NCBI GenBank assembly: GCA_004293165.1
Contig: RDYL01000006.1
Span: 1-64,000 of the forward strand
Source of the DNA: Flavobacteriia bacterium
GTDB lineage: Bacteria; Bacteroidota; Bacteroidia; Flavobacteriales; Flavobacteriaceae
Direction: 5' to 3'
DNA: 64,000 nucleotides
Both the position numbers and the translations under genes were made by a program. The notes under the pieces were generated by a model. It had not been told where the DNA came from and did not search any database. It worked only from the letters and a program-made list of their open reading frames with translations. This document shows, piece by piece, positions 27,131 through 39,500 of the stretch (positions within the stretch are counted from its first letter, which is position 1; every line of letters starts with the position of its first letter).

Positions 27131-27634
27131 TTATTTTTGAAAAATCAACAACCCATTACCCTCAAAATTATCCTCTACATAAATTCTAACACTTTTCTGA
27201 ATCTCTTTAGTTATTTTACATGCTAAATGATTTAAATAATCATAATTTAAATTATTTCCTTCTACAACTATTTCAATAGATCCAGAATCAATACCATTCG
27301 CATAATCCCCAATTAAATAAATTTTTGAAACTTCACCCATTTTAGAAAAAATTTGTTCAACAATTTTATCTAACCCAACATGCTTCCTAACTAATTGTTG
27401 TATAAGATAAAACAAAGGATGGTTAGTATTCGCTTTATACATTATTTTAGCCTCTGTTTCATCTCTAATAATGTAGCCCGCTTTACTTAAATTATTTAGT
27501 TCTTTCCTTATAGCATTAGTATTTTCATGCATTTCACTTGCTAAACCCCTTAAGTAACCTGCATTAGAAACATTAATAAAAAATTTTATCAACAATCTTA
27601 AACGAGTTTTTGAGGTAATTAAACTTTCTAACAT
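27131..27634 (-). CDS. Winged-helix regulator with degenerate nucleotidyltransferase-like domain, head of the polysaccharide operon
   Basis: A 167-residue protein. Residues 1-75 form a winged helix of the ArsR/MarR kind (TSKTRLRLLIKFF, LASEMHENTNAIRKELNNLSKAGYI). The remainder, with IYLIGDYANGIDSGSIEIVVEG, resembles an MNT-type nucleotidyltransferase core in which the usual GS-x-R-G-x-x-x-x-SDID pattern has decayed (GDYANG, SGSIEI), so it is probably a sensor or binding domain. The frame is open to a TTG at 27655, but that TTG lies inside the -7 box; the ATG at 27634 is the likely start. Related small regulators head exopolysaccharide operons in flavobacteria, which suggests it controls this operon. 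Confidence 0.75.
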   Translation of the reverse strand: MLESLITSKTRLRLLIKFFINVSNAGYLRGLASEMHENTNAIRKELNNLSKAGYIIRDETEAKIMYKANTNHPLFYLIQQLVRKHVGLDKIVEQIFSKMGEVSKIYLIGDYANGIDSGSIEIVVEGNNLNYDYLNHLACKITKEIQKSVRIYVEDNFEGNGLLIFQK

Positions 27635-27652
27635 GTTAAAAATATTGTGCAA

Positions 27653-27684
27653 CAAAAGTACTCAATGTATTTTTTACAACCAAA
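27653..27684 (-). promoter_or_regulatory. Promoter of the polysaccharide operon (TTTG, 20 bases, TACTTTTG)
   Basis: On the minus strand a -33 TTTG (27684-27681) and a perfect -7 TACTTTTG (27660-27653) are separated by 20 bases, the usual Bacteroidota layout. The predicted transcript start near 27647 gives a leader of about 13 bases before the ATG at 27634. No other box of this quality is seen before the next genes, so it may drive the whole operon. Confidence 0.6.
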
Positions 27685-27805
27685 TTTTATATTTTATAAA
27701 ATTGTAAATTTTTAAATTATCATGTAAAAATATGATTTTTAGTTACCAAAATAAAAAAAAACACTCCTTTTAATGGCATTGGTTTATATAATGATTTTGA
27801 ATTCC

Positions 27806-27813
27806 TATATTTG
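27806..27813 (+). promoter_or_regulatory. -7 box TATATTTG of the PglF/CapD-like gene
   Basis: A perfect TAnnTTTG box 52 bases before the ATG at 27866. The nearest TTG upstream (27779-27781) is 24 bases away, a little far for a -33 box. Confidence 0.5.
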
Positions 27814-27865
27814 CAGGAAGTTAAATTCGTTATTTTTTTGAATTACTATACAAGTTAAATATATT

Positions 27866-29761
27866 ATGAAAAAAAGAATATCTTTTTATTTAGATTTATT
27901 GAAAAAATTACAAATACTACCTTCTTGGGTTATATTATTTATTGATATTTTGATAATAAGTAGTGTAAGTATTGGAAGTTATTTAGTTTTTAAAGGATTA
28001 GGCGTAAGTTTTACGAGTGGAATTAGTCTGCCTATCAGATTTTTCATAATGATATTTGTATTTATTTGCTATTTTTTAGTATTCAAAACTTACCAAGGAA
28101 TTGTTCGTTATTCTACACATAAAGATGTAATAAAAGTATTCAAAGCTGTATTCTTTTCAAGTATAACTCTATTTTTACTTAATATTGGATATCAAATTGT
28201 TTATCAAAAATCTATATTTGTATACTATACAATTTTAAATGGAAGTTTTTTCGCCTTCTTTTCTCTAATTGGATTTAGAATTTTAGTCAAATATGTCTTC
28301 CAAATACTGCATAAAGAAGAACATAAAATTCACGAAAAAGAGAGTATAGCAATTATTGGAGTAAATAGCACAAACATAACACTTGTCGAACCACTTTCTT
28401 CATCAATAGGTCTATACAGATTAATTTGTTTTTTTGATACCAACACCTCACTAAATGGAAAAAAAGTAGCTGGTGTACCAGTTGTAGCAGACTCTAAATC
28501 TATCATTGTTCACCTAAGAGCAAAAAAAATTCGAAATATAATTTTACCTAAAAACTATTTAAACGAAATAGACGAAAAAAAGCTATTTGATGATTGCATC
28601 GAAAATGGTATAAAGGTCTTTAAACCTGAATTATTACAAAAAGCAAATGCTAATTCTTCAAACACTACTTTTAAAGAGTATCAATTAGAAGAGTTATTGT
28701 TTAGAAAAACGATAGATATTGACAATCCAAATATTCTAAAACAATTTACGAATAAAGTGATTTTAGTAACTGGAGGAGCCGGCTCTATTGGATCTGAATT
28801 AGCTAAACAAATTACTGAATTCAATCCTAAACAGCTCATCGTACTTGACCAAGGAGAAACTGCCCTTCATGACATACAACTTTTTTTTAATAAAAACTTT
28901 CCAAATTGCAATTGTGTTTTTGAATTAGTTGATGTAACAAATAGAAAAGAATTAGCACCGATTTTTGATTTTTATAAACCCGAAATAATTTTTCATGCCG
29001 CAGCTTATAAACACGTTCCTGTATTAGAAAAAAATTATAAGCAAGCAATCAAAGTAAATGTTTTTGGCACTCAAAACTGTTTAGAATTAGCAGTTCAACA
29101 CCATGCCAAAAAGTTTATTTTTGTTTCCACAGACAAAGCGGTAAACCCTACAAACATAATGGGGGCTAGTAAAAGAATAGCTGAAATGATAGCTCAAAAT
29201 ATATATCACTCTCAAAATGACATCAATAAACTAGAAATAATGACTACTCGTTTTGGTAATGTTCTAGGGTCAAATGGTTCTGTTGTTCATTTATTCAAAG
29301 AACAAATAGCACAAGGTGGTCCTGTAACAGTCACTCACCCTGAAGTGAATCGTTTTTTTATGACTATTCCCGAAGCCTGTAAACTAGTCATAGAAGCAGC
29401 TGCAATGGGCAATGGAGGTCATATCTATGTATTTGACATGGGGAAATCCATTAAAATCGTAGATTTAGCCGATAAAATGATTCGTTTGGCTGGTAAAATT
29501 CCTGGAAAAGATATTGTTATCGAATTTTCTGGTTTACGCCCGGGAGAAAAACTTTATGAAGAAGTCTTGACCGAATGTTCCGAAACACTTCCTACTTATC
29601 ATCCAAAAATTGTTATTGCCAAGGAAAAATCTCCTTGTCGTTTTTCACTTGACGAAATCAATAAAAATTTACAAGATTTTCATAGTTTGAGTAGAAAAGA
29701 AACCGTTTTTACAATTAAAAAGCTTGTTCCAGAATACCAACCTGAAAACATGGAGAATTAA
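27866..29761 (+). CDS. Membrane-bound nucleoside-diphosphate-sugar 4,6-dehydratase, PglF/CapD-type
   Basis: A 631-residue protein with four N-terminal membrane helices (about residues 20-155), a first Rossmann-like domain (SIAIIGVNSTNI), then the SDR domain opening with TGGAGSIGSELAKQ at about 301. The catalytic region STDKAVNPTNIMGASKR has Met432 where most SDR enzymes have Tyr, and Lys436, the Met-Lys arrangement of PglF and FlaA1-type dehydratases. The end FSGLRPGEKLYEEVL is typical. It should convert UDP-GlcNAc to the 4-keto-6-deoxy sugar, the first step to bacillosamine or related sugars. It reads away from the operon but serves the PglC/PglD-like pair at its far end. Confidence 0.92.
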   Translation: MKKRISFYLDLLKKLQILPSWVILFIDILIISSVSIGSYLVFKGLGVSFTSGISLPIRFFIMIFVFICYFLVFKTYQGIVRYSTHKDVIKVFKAVFFSSITLFLLNIGYQIVYQKSIFVYYTILNGSFFAFFSLIGFRILVKYVFQILHKEEHKIHEKESIAIIGVNSTNITLVEPLSSSIGLYRLICFFDTNTSLNGKKVAGVPVVADSKSIIVHLRAKKIRNIILPKNYLNEIDEKKLFDDCIENGIKVFKPELLQKANANSSNTTFKEYQLEELLFRKTIDIDNPNILKQFTNKVILVTGGAGSIGSELAKQITEFNPKQLIVLDQGETALHDIQLFFNKNFPNCNCVFELVDVTNRKELAPIFDFYKPEIIFHAAAYKHVPVLEKNYKQAIKVNVFGTQNCLELAVQHHAKKFIFVSTDKAVNPTNIMGASKRIAEMIAQNIYHSQNDINKLEIMTTRFGNVLGSNGSVVHLFKEQIAQGGPVTVTHPEVNRFFMTIPEACKLVIEAAAMGNGGHIYVFDMGKSIKIVDLADKMIRLAGKIPGKDIVIEFSGLRPGEKLYEEVLTECSETLPTYHPKIVIAKEKSPCRFSLDEINKNLQDFHSLSRKETVFTIKKLVPEYQPENMEN

Positions 29762-30051
29762 AATTATCAATTCATAGGAAAAAACATTAATGGAGTGATA
29801 TGCTTTTAAACAATATACTAACAGGATTTATCAAAAGAAGGTAACGAAAATTATATAATAAATAAAACAATTTTTAAAATCCTTAAATCTTGATTTAATA
29901 AATATTACACATTCTCATCTCCAATTCTTGGCATTTGTTACCTAATTTATAAAACCACATCACAACTAACCGAGCTTTGTTTTAACGGGAAAAAAGCTTA
30001 ATTTTTAATAATAAACCTACCTATCTACACCAATTAAAATATAGCTAAACT
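29762..30051 (-). pseudogene. Decayed IS3-family orfB (integrase) fragment and flank
   Basis: Read on the minus strand from about 30051, broken frames give FSYILIGVDR, stop, VYY, and after frameshifts MPRIGDENV, stop, YLLNQDLRILK. These match the start of IS3-group orfB proteins (a YxLLGVDRQVYYR opening, then QMPRIGTRKLYYLLK). The match fades near 29850; from there to 29762 I recognise nothing. The catalytic DDE part of orfB is absent. Confidence 0.6.
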
Positions 30052-30482
30052 TTATTGTTTGTTGTTCTTTAAATTGGTCGATTGATAAGGTAGTAAGTTT
30101 TTTTGTATATAAATTTTATATTCCTGTTCAGCGATATCATCTATTACCATGTCAAAAACAATACCTTTCTTAATAGTTACATAAGTTTCACGATCAAGTA
30201 AGGTTTCTATTTTTCCAATAACTTAACTTATTCCTCAAGTTAAACTACTTTTTGTTCGGGTTATTTTGGCATATTTAACAGCGTTTGATTCTCCTAATTA
30301 AAGGTGCTAAATTTTTTGAGCCAAATCAAAACATTTGCATGACTTTGAATACCATATTGTTTTCGTATTTGAGTAATTGTAGATTTTTCTTGCTCAATTT
30401 CTTGAACAATTTGAAACTTTAAAAACATTGAATAGTCTTTCTGGGTTTGCTTTACAGAACGATTTTCTTGAATGTTTTCCAT
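30052..30482 (-). pseudogene. Decayed IS3-family orfA (transposase helix-turn-helix protein)
   Basis: From the ATG at 30482 the frame gives a Tnp_1-like helix-turn-helix region (KFQIVQEIEQEKSTITQIRKQYGI, then HANVLIWLKKFSTFN) before a stop at 30296-30294. The same frame continues as ENQTLLNMPK, stop, PEQKVV, stop, LEE, stop, VKLLEK, stop. In intact relatives those places hold Trp, Ser, Glu, Lys and Gln, so at least five sense codons have become stops. After a frameshift near 30180 the rest is recognisable (IKKGIVFDMVIDDIAEQEYKI, QKNLLPYQSTNLKN) to a stop at 30054-30052. It cannot make a working protein. No terminal inverted repeats or target duplication were found. Confidence 0.75.
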
Positions 30483-30533
30483 AAAAATGAAATTATGAAT
30501 CACTATTTCAGGTCTAAACAAACGTAAAACAAA

Positions 30534-30561
30534 AACCGCCTCAATGCAAATTGAGGCGGTT
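30534..30561 (-). terminator. Terminator of the 3407-residue adhesin gene
   Basis: A perfect 12-bp stem (30534-30545 with 30550-30561) around a 4-base loop, rich in G and C, followed on the minus strand by TTTTTGTTTT. It lies 26 bases past the adhesin stop. Confidence 0.85.
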
Positions 30562-30587
30562 ATAGTTAAAATAAATACGAGTCTATT

Positions 30588-33500
30588 TTATTGTTTAATC
30601 ATTTTGAAAGTTTGTGTAGTAGCTCCTTGGCGTGCAATTACTAAATACATCCCTACAGGATAATCAGCACCTATGGTATGATTATGTACTTCACTTACTT
30701 CAACTGATTTACTCTCTAACATTTTCCCTGTTATATCATATACTTGATAGAATAAGGTAGCTGTTTCACCTTCTAATGGGGTAATAGTAAATGCTGTTGT
30801 AAATGGATTTGGATACGCTCCAATAAACATTGATGCTAATGCTTCACTTTCCTCTTCCTTATCCTTTGGCGTAACTTCACGTTTTATCTCATCATTTGGA
30901 ATTGTAATCGAACATAATGTTCCTTCCAATCCATAATTTCCTTCTCCTTGCTTCACTTTTACGCCTACTTGATAGGTAGCACCCGAAGTATAACTGATGT
31001 CTGTTATTCTAAAGAAGCTATAAGGACGTTCTAACTCTGCTATGAAAGTACCATTCGAAGTATAAATTCTAAATGCATACATCGTCACATTTGCAACCGA
31101 TCTTGCATAAATACGATCAGTAACATTAATCGAAGCTCCACATTGATTTGCTACTAGCGAGGTGGTTGGAATTGCGATTGTTATGTTACATCTTGAACCT
31201 TGTGCGCCATATGAACCATTACCTCGTTTTACTCGAACACCTATTTGATAAGACATGCCGTAAACAGAAGCAAATTCTCGCATTCTAAAGAAGTTGGAAG
31301 TCTTCTCTATTGTTGTTATAAAGTTACCTTCGTTATCATAAATATCAAATGCATACATTACACCACTCCATACAGAGACAGCATAAACACGGTCTTCATT
31401 AGTAATCGTTTGACCACATTGTGATGCTTGGATTGCTGTAACTGGGGCAGTTATTGTCACTGAACATGATGAACCTGCCGTTCCATATACACCATTTTTC
31501 TTTACTCTAACTTTTACATTATAGGTAGTTCCAAACTCAAATGTAGACAATCCATCTATAAATTGGAAAAAGTTCCCTCGTGTTTCATAAGTATTTAGTA
31601 AAACATTTGTTGTACTATCATAAATGTCAAATGCATACATACTAGCACCTGATACTGAACGTGTGTAAACTCGCTCATTAAATGCAACCGTACTTCCACA
31701 ATTAGTTAAGTTAGAATAATCTGGACAATCGACCGTCATATTAACAACTTTTGTTCCACCACAAGGTGTCGTGAAAGACAAGGATACCTGATTATTGTTA
31801 GTAAAGTTTATTGGATTTTGGATTGAAACAGTGATACTATTAGTACCCTCTCCACTCTGTATACTCATACCTTGAGGAACTGTCCATACAAAATCACTAC
31901 CGCTACCAGCTGCTATGCTATAGGTTGCAGTTGTTAAACCACAAATATTTAATGGACCACTTATTGAACCATTGACTGAAGAAACAGTTACTACTCTTGA
32001 AGGACTAATACCGCAACTTGTTGAATTGGCAACTATTGAAATATTACCTGATACAAAACTCGAGGCAAAGGAAACTTGTATACTACGTGTGCCTTGTCCT
32101 GATACTAATATTACTCCTGTTGGTAATGTCCAAGTGTAACTATCTGCTCCTAATACAGGTAAAACACTATAGGTATAAATGCCAGTTTGTGGAGTTGTCG
32201 TTACATTTCCATTTATATCAACTGCATTTGAAGTAGCACCACAAATTATACGCTCTCCATAAATATAGCTTGGCGTTGGAATACCTGATATTGACAATGT
32301 TCTTGATTGACTTGAACCACATGACGAAATAGCACGAACGGATACTGTTCCATTTACATTACTTGAAGTTATCACAGTTATACTTGTTCCTACTCCAGAC
32401 CCTTGTAAAGTCATACCTACTGGTAAAACCCATTCATAACTTGTAGCGCCATCAACTGCTGTAGTACTATATTCATAAGTACCCGCAGTACAGATTTGAG
32501 TCGCACCTATAATAGCACCTGGCATAGCCATACCACTCACTGCTAATGTACCTGATGAAATAACACCATTGGCTCCTATAGCAGATACTCGAATTGTTCC
32601 TCGGGAAAATGATGTATTATAGGTAAGTGATATTGTATTGGTATTAGTACCCGATGTAATCACTGAACCGCTTGGAACTGTCCAAACATAAGAGGTAGCA
32701 CCTTCAACTGATGAAACACTGTACGTCTCTGTTACAGAACCTTTAGATATACAGATTGTTGAAGCACCAGTAATTGATAAGGGAATATTCTGCCTAGACA
32801 CTGCGAAACTTCTTACACTAGATTCTGTACATGAATTAATCGCTTTAACCGTGATATTACCACCAGAAAAAGCAGAACTTATACTTAATTGAATCACATT
32901 ACCTGTTGACGATGTAATTGTCATACCTAGAGGTAAATTCCAAACATAACTAGTTGCATTTGTAACAGAAGCTATAGAATACGTAGCTGTTGTTACATTT
33001 GAAGCTATTGAAGCAGGGCCTGAAATAGACCCTATACTGCCAACCGATGGAGTAATAGTAACTACTACAGCAGTTCTAGTACTTTCATTTCCTGATAATG
33101 TTTGTGAAACATAATAGGTAGTTCCTGCTAAAACAGTAGAAGCATTCAAAGCAACACCTCCTTCAGCAACACTATAACATTTTAAGTCAGTACCCGTAGC
33201 TACTAAATCAGAAACGGTAGCCCCTGAACAAACTGATTGATTAGTTACTGTAGGCGGAAGTGTAATTGTTTCTCTATAAAAAGCATAACTATTACCAGCT
33301 TCTAAAGTTGGAACAAAAGTAGTGGTAGTTTCATCTGTCTCATATCTTACTTTAGTAAGACCTCCCACTAGGCTAGTTAGACCAGCACTATTAACTGCTG
33401 AACCACTATATAATTTTGCAATACCATTGGTTCCTGTTGTAACCGATGGTGTTCCGCCAACAATAATATCACCACCTGTTGTAGTACCAATAGAAGCCGA

Positions 33501-36500
33501 TTTTCCAGCATTTAAAATGATGGCATCTGTAGCTGTATTGTCTGTAACTACATTACTATTTAAGTTCAAATTATTAGTAAGCGTTTGAATATTAATTTTA
33601 CCACTTGCAATAATTCCTGGATTCGTAAGTGCTCCAATGGATAATTCGTTGCTATCTACATAACTTAAAGAACCTAATTTTGACGATAAAGTTCCACCAG
33701 CAATCGTACCAACATTATTAGAGGTATTCGTTAAGGTAAAAGTTCCTGTCCCCGAAAGGTTTAAATTAGTAGCAGTAATTGCAGCGGTTTGTGTAACTGT
33801 TCCTGATGCTTGTAGACTAATAGAACTATTTGTAGCCGTTAATGCTCCATTGATAGCAATATTACTTCCGTAAGCAGTAATAGGACCATTAATGCTAGTG
33901 ACGCTACCAAAAGTAATATCTTTAGTATTACTTGCTTTACCTAGTGTTAGACCGCTTACCGAATTACTCAATGAAAGATTGCTTATTGGGAAAGTTAATG
34001 CATTAGTAAAACTGTCGCTCGATGGTTCAATGGTAATAGAACCGCTAGTTGCAAAATTATTTAAAAAACCAGAACTTAATACGGATAAATTCAAGCTGTT
34101 GGCAACCCATCTAATATTTGATGAGCTACTCGTTATCGCTGAAGATGCGCGACTACCAACTCTAGTACCACTATTTGCAACAGTAATACCATTAGAACCC
34201 CCATTCATTGTTATATCACCTGCTGTTGCTAATAAATCTGTATTTTGTAGAAATATCCCTTGAACACTACCACCGCCGGTCCCTGTAATGGTAATTGCTC
34301 CCCCACCAGTTGCAAGAACCTCTTTTGGATTTTCATAGTTAAACACAACACCATAGCTTACGTTAGATGAACCAATAATTTCAATTGCATTTCCGGTTGA
34401 TTTATCCGATATAAACTCAATATATTTATTACCTATTGATACATTACTAGATGGCACTAACGGTTTTGATAAGTTTACCCCAAAAAAATGAGTAGACTTT
34501 CCATTAATACTGATTGAACCTTTTCCTGCATTTGCTAGCCAGCGACCATCAGACCAGACTCCTGAACCACCATCTGTTGAGGATGCAAATGTTGATGAAC
34601 CTTTAACAATAATGTCTCCACCTCCAGAATACATTTGGGTATAGTTAGAAGTACTACCCCCTAAATTCAAACCAAAGCTACTGCTGTTCGAAGCAAAGCC
34701 ATCGGGAACATTATCATTAGCAATTCCGCCATTAGCACCATCGTCTAATCCTCCAGCCAATACAATTTTTCCTCCTCCAGACAAACCACTAATAGTACTT
34801 CCATTAGCTGTGTTAATTATATTATTTAAACCTAACCAAATTCTACCCTCATTGTTATTGTCAGAATCTGACCATAACACAAAATCCCCATTGTTAGTTT
34901 GAAAAGTGCGCGAACCAATAGTGTTAATTTGACCACTTGCCTTAACTAATATTTTGGCATTACTAGCAGTAGAAGTAATATCTTGATTCAATGTAATATC
35001 ACCCCCATAAGCTGTTATAGGACCTGCAATTGTAGTCGCATTACCAAAAGTAATATTAGAAGTATTGCTTGGTTTTCCAATTGTTAATCCTGTAATACTA
35101 GATGAATGACTAACATTAGTCATTGGCCAAGTGATAGCAGAAGCAAAACTATCTCCAAAAGAACGAACTGTTACTATTCCCGTACAATCGATTGAAACAG
35201 CTCCAGCTGTAGTAATCTTATTCCCTTCCAAAATCACGTTACTAGTTGACGTGGTTACGTTAGTTCCACTTTTCTTACCAATAGTGGTAGTAGATCCTAT
35301 CATGATATTGTCTACTACACCCGAGATGTTTTCACCCGAGATTGAAATAGGCCCAGATTTAGCTAAGATATCTCCCCCAAGATTGACGCTTGCATTGGTG
35401 CTTGCAACCCCCGATTTACCGTTTATTATGATTCCACCACCAACACCTGTTGCTTCAAAAAGCGCGACAATATTTACACCTAGTGAACTTACCCCTGTCG
35501 AAGACAAAGCATTGCCGGTAATTGATATTGCATCGGCCGACGTGTTTGCAGAGCGTAAGGTTAAGGTACCCCAACTTGCAACGGCCTGAGCATTTACAAT
35601 TCCTGACCCATTTGCAATTCCGTTCAGAGCTATTTTACCTGTTCCCGAATTCATAGTAACTCCTCGTAATGATAGTCCGAATGACATTGCGGCATTGGCT
35701 GTATTTGCATTTTGTCCACGAACTGAAATATTTCCGTTATTTGAGCTTAAACTAGACCCTTGACGCATGTGAACACCTGAAATATATTGTGTACCGACTA
35801 CCTCTGGACATGTTTCAGTTGTTGTTCCAAAAGCGTAATCAGACATAAGATCAGCACCCCCACCCAAATTAATGTCTCCACCAGTTGAATTAATTGCTGC
35901 GCCTGCCAATAATTGAACGTATCCATTAGAGTTGTCATCGCTGTCTGCCCATAAGTTAACATCTCCAGTTACGGTAGTAATTGTTTTAGAGGAAGCTAGA
36001 TTAATATTTGAAATTGCTTTTATAAGTACATCAGCATTTGTACCTGTAGTAGTTATATTTTCATTCAATGCTATGGCACCGCCATGAATTTCTAACGATT
36101 TTGTTAAAAGTACTGAAGAAACAGTCACGTTTGAACTATTTCCTTGTGTTACTGCCGTAGCACCACTAAAATGTCCTGAATAATTTCCTATAACCAGCCC
36201 AGTGTTGGCCAAACTATTTATTTTTAGTCCATTGTAATGACTTGTATTAAAGCTAAAATTACCTGAGGTTAAAGTACCTCCAAGGGTCAACGCACTGGAA
36301 TAACTTCCTGCATGAGGTAATAATGAAATAACTCCCGTTGAAGTTAGTTCAATGGCACCAGCAGTTTGATAGGCTATTAATGTAATATCTCCTGAACCTG
36401 CATTAATGTGTCGTGTACCATCTGATACTATTCCGCTCGTTCCACATCCACCGTTATTACTAGCCCATAGAAAGACATCACCACCATTGGTCGTAATTGG

Positions 36501-39500
36501 CGCAAACAAATCAATCGCATGACAATTAGAACCAGATGCTCCTGTAGAAGGACCGTCACCAACTGCCAAACCATTCCAAGTGTAGCTTCCACCATTGGAA
36601 TTACTTCCACCCATCCAAACATGTCCACTATTCGTAGAAATAGAACCACCATTAAGCGTTGATCCTCCGCCAACATTATCTCCGTCATAATCTGACCACA
36701 TGACTAAATTGAGAACAGCAGTTCCAGTCGCCGAAATTGTACCTGAGTTGATCACGCGTCCATGTCCTTGCATGAGCAGCGTGCCAGTACCGGATGATTT
36801 TGTAATTCCTCCAGAAATATTTACGCAGGCACCTGAATTTGTAATTCCTTTCAACAAAATATCAGAGTTACCGGAACTAGTAATAGTACTGCTTACCCAA
36901 ACATAACCACCATAGACATTTATGGGTCCTGCAACTGCAAATACTGAATTAAGATAGGCGTTAAATGTATTTCCAGATTTACCAAAGTTTAAACCGCTAA
37001 TTCCATTCGCATCTTGATCGATCACAAACCAAGCAGATTCAATATTTTGTCCAAAAGAGGTGTCATTAGATTCAAAGGTAAAACTCCCTGTTCCGTTGAT
37101 ATATGGTTTACGGGATTCAGTTCCGTTAACATTAAATGTCTCTCCTCTCACTATAAGATTACCTGTTCCAGGATTGAGGGTTAAATCATCTATATCTAAC
37201 CAACCGCTACCATTGGCATCATTATCTGCGTTCAAAGTGATGTTACCTCCTTGCGTGCTTATTGTTCTTCTCGTGACCGTGGTAGTAGAAAATCCATTTG
37301 CAGCCGAAATTGCAATTGCCGCAGTTGATGTAGTTGAAATGTTATGAGCAATGTTAAATGCACCTGTATTGATGGTGATTGAGCCTGCGTTGGTAATTGC
37401 AGCATTTACAGTTGTAGTTGGCTGCGTATTAGTTAACGTACTATTCGCATTTAATACTAAAGCATTGGTTGATGTGCTTGTAATGGCCGCATTGACCGTT
37501 GTATTCCCTGCGTTAATTGTTAGTGGACCTGATGCCAAATAGTTTTCAATGACGCTAGAAAGAATATTAACAGGACTTGTCATGGTGTTAATAATTCCAT
37601 TTTCATAAGACCATGTTGAATTGATTGCATCGCCATTGGATGATACAATCGTAAGATCTCCTACTCCGGCACTTGTGCGATAGATGGCATATCTATTATT
37701 TGCACTTAAAACAGGGGAAAATGTTGAGGTTGTTTCATCATAATTATTACGAACATTCGAACTACCTCCCGCTAAAGATGTAAGTCCAGTACTCGTTGAT
37801 TCTAATCCACTAAATAACTTAGCAATACCACCTGATCCCATTGTGATAGTTTGTTCTCCTGAAACAATAATATCCCCACCAGTTCCAATTCCAATCGCGG
37901 TGCTCTTGGCTGAAGTAAGAATTACAGCATCTGTTGAAGTACTTGTTGTGCTAATGCTTCCGGCTAACGTAAGATTTCCAGCTAAGGTTTCAACACGAAT
38001 GGAACTTGACCCTTTTAGACCGGTATTGCTACCTAACGTACCAATGGTTAATCCACCTGAAACATCAACTATTTGTATGGCACCCAATAAACTTCCTGCT
38101 GCACCTCCTGCTAAAGTGGTAAAATTATTCGAGGCATTAGTGAGCGTAAAGGTTCCTATACCGTTGAGCGAAAGCCCAGATGAAACAACTGGTTGATTTT
38201 GAGTTACGGCGGTGGTCGCATAAAGGCTCACGTCACTTCCGCTTGCGGTTAATGCTCCAGCAATTCCGATGGTAGCTCCATAAACGTTTACAGGCCCTGC
38301 CGAGGTAACAGCGGTATTTAGGTATAAATTTCCGATATTTCCAGACTTACCAAAAGTAAAACCAGTCATGGTTTGACCATTCTGGTTAAAATTGAAATAG
38401 CTCGTATAAATATCCGCTCCAAAGCTAGTTCCATTTGGTTGAATTGTAACACTACCTGAGGTTGCTAGCTTCGGAAGTGCCCCATTGGCGTAATAATATC
38501 GATCCACTTGCATATTGATGTTACTCGAGCTACTCGTTACTGCCGAACCCGCTTTTGAACCTAAATACATATGACCGTTCAAATAAAGATAACCGTTAGT
38601 AGTCCCACTCAATTGACCTGTCTTTAAATTAATTGGTCCACTCACAGCTAGTATATTGGTTTCACCTCTAAACACGGCATCAAAATTATCTGGAAGCTGT
38701 TTGGAAGTGTTGATTGTGATTCCACCTCCAATTCCAGTTGCTAAAACCGACAGAGTACTTTCTGATTCGATTCCCCAAGCCTCCCCACTTGCACCCGTAG
38801 CTTTACCTGTGATGTTAATGGCATTGGATGTTGTATTTGCCGAAGTAATTGTAAGATTATGCATGCAGTAAAAACCTGCCGCATAGGTGCTTGTGTGTGT
38901 TTGACTATATCCATCAATAGTTATTGTACCTGTCCCACTGTTGATTATTCCAGTAGCAGCAGAGAAAAAATAGAAACCAACTCCTGAGGCACCCCAATCT
39001 GTGTAAACCCCCATCGCATAAGATTTTCCTCGAAGAGCGATATTTCCGCCGCCTGAATTTAAAGCGATAACAGCATCAAATCGAATTCCCTCCGTGTAGG
39101 CAATATCTGAAGAGCCTAAAGCATAATCACTACCGGCAGTGTTACCTCCACCAAAAGTTATATTCCCACCGTTAGAATTTACGGTAATTCCTGCTCTCAA
39201 TTGAATGTATCCATTTGTGGTGGACTCACCATCTGTTGCATCATCGACATTAGATGCAAATAACACATTACCCCCTTGAGTAGTGATGGTTGTTGCGTTT
39301 GAGTTTGTAATATGCGTCTTAGAAAGTAATGTAATGTGACCGGAAGCAGAAGTTGTTGAAAAAGCACCATTCTGAACTATAGCTCCTGCATAAATAGTTA
39401 TGGGACCTCTCGTTGTCAACGCATTGCTATAGGTTAAGCCAGTTGTATTCGTCGACTTTCCGTATACAAAACCACCCAAGTTGGTTCCAAAATTCCAGTC

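Noticed and set aside
29762..29850. Possible C-terminal remnant of orfB at the left end of the IS3 fossil
   Set aside because: No frame gave a stretch I could match to the DDE region or C terminus of an IS3 transposase.
33892..34263. A 123-residue plus-strand open frame opposite the giant adhesin gene, like several others at 35131-35589, 37843-38196 and 33322-33588
   Set aside because: They are mirror frames of a Thr/Asn/Gly/Ser-rich repeat protein, rich in Val, Pro, Leu and Ile, with no domain, promoter or independent start signal.
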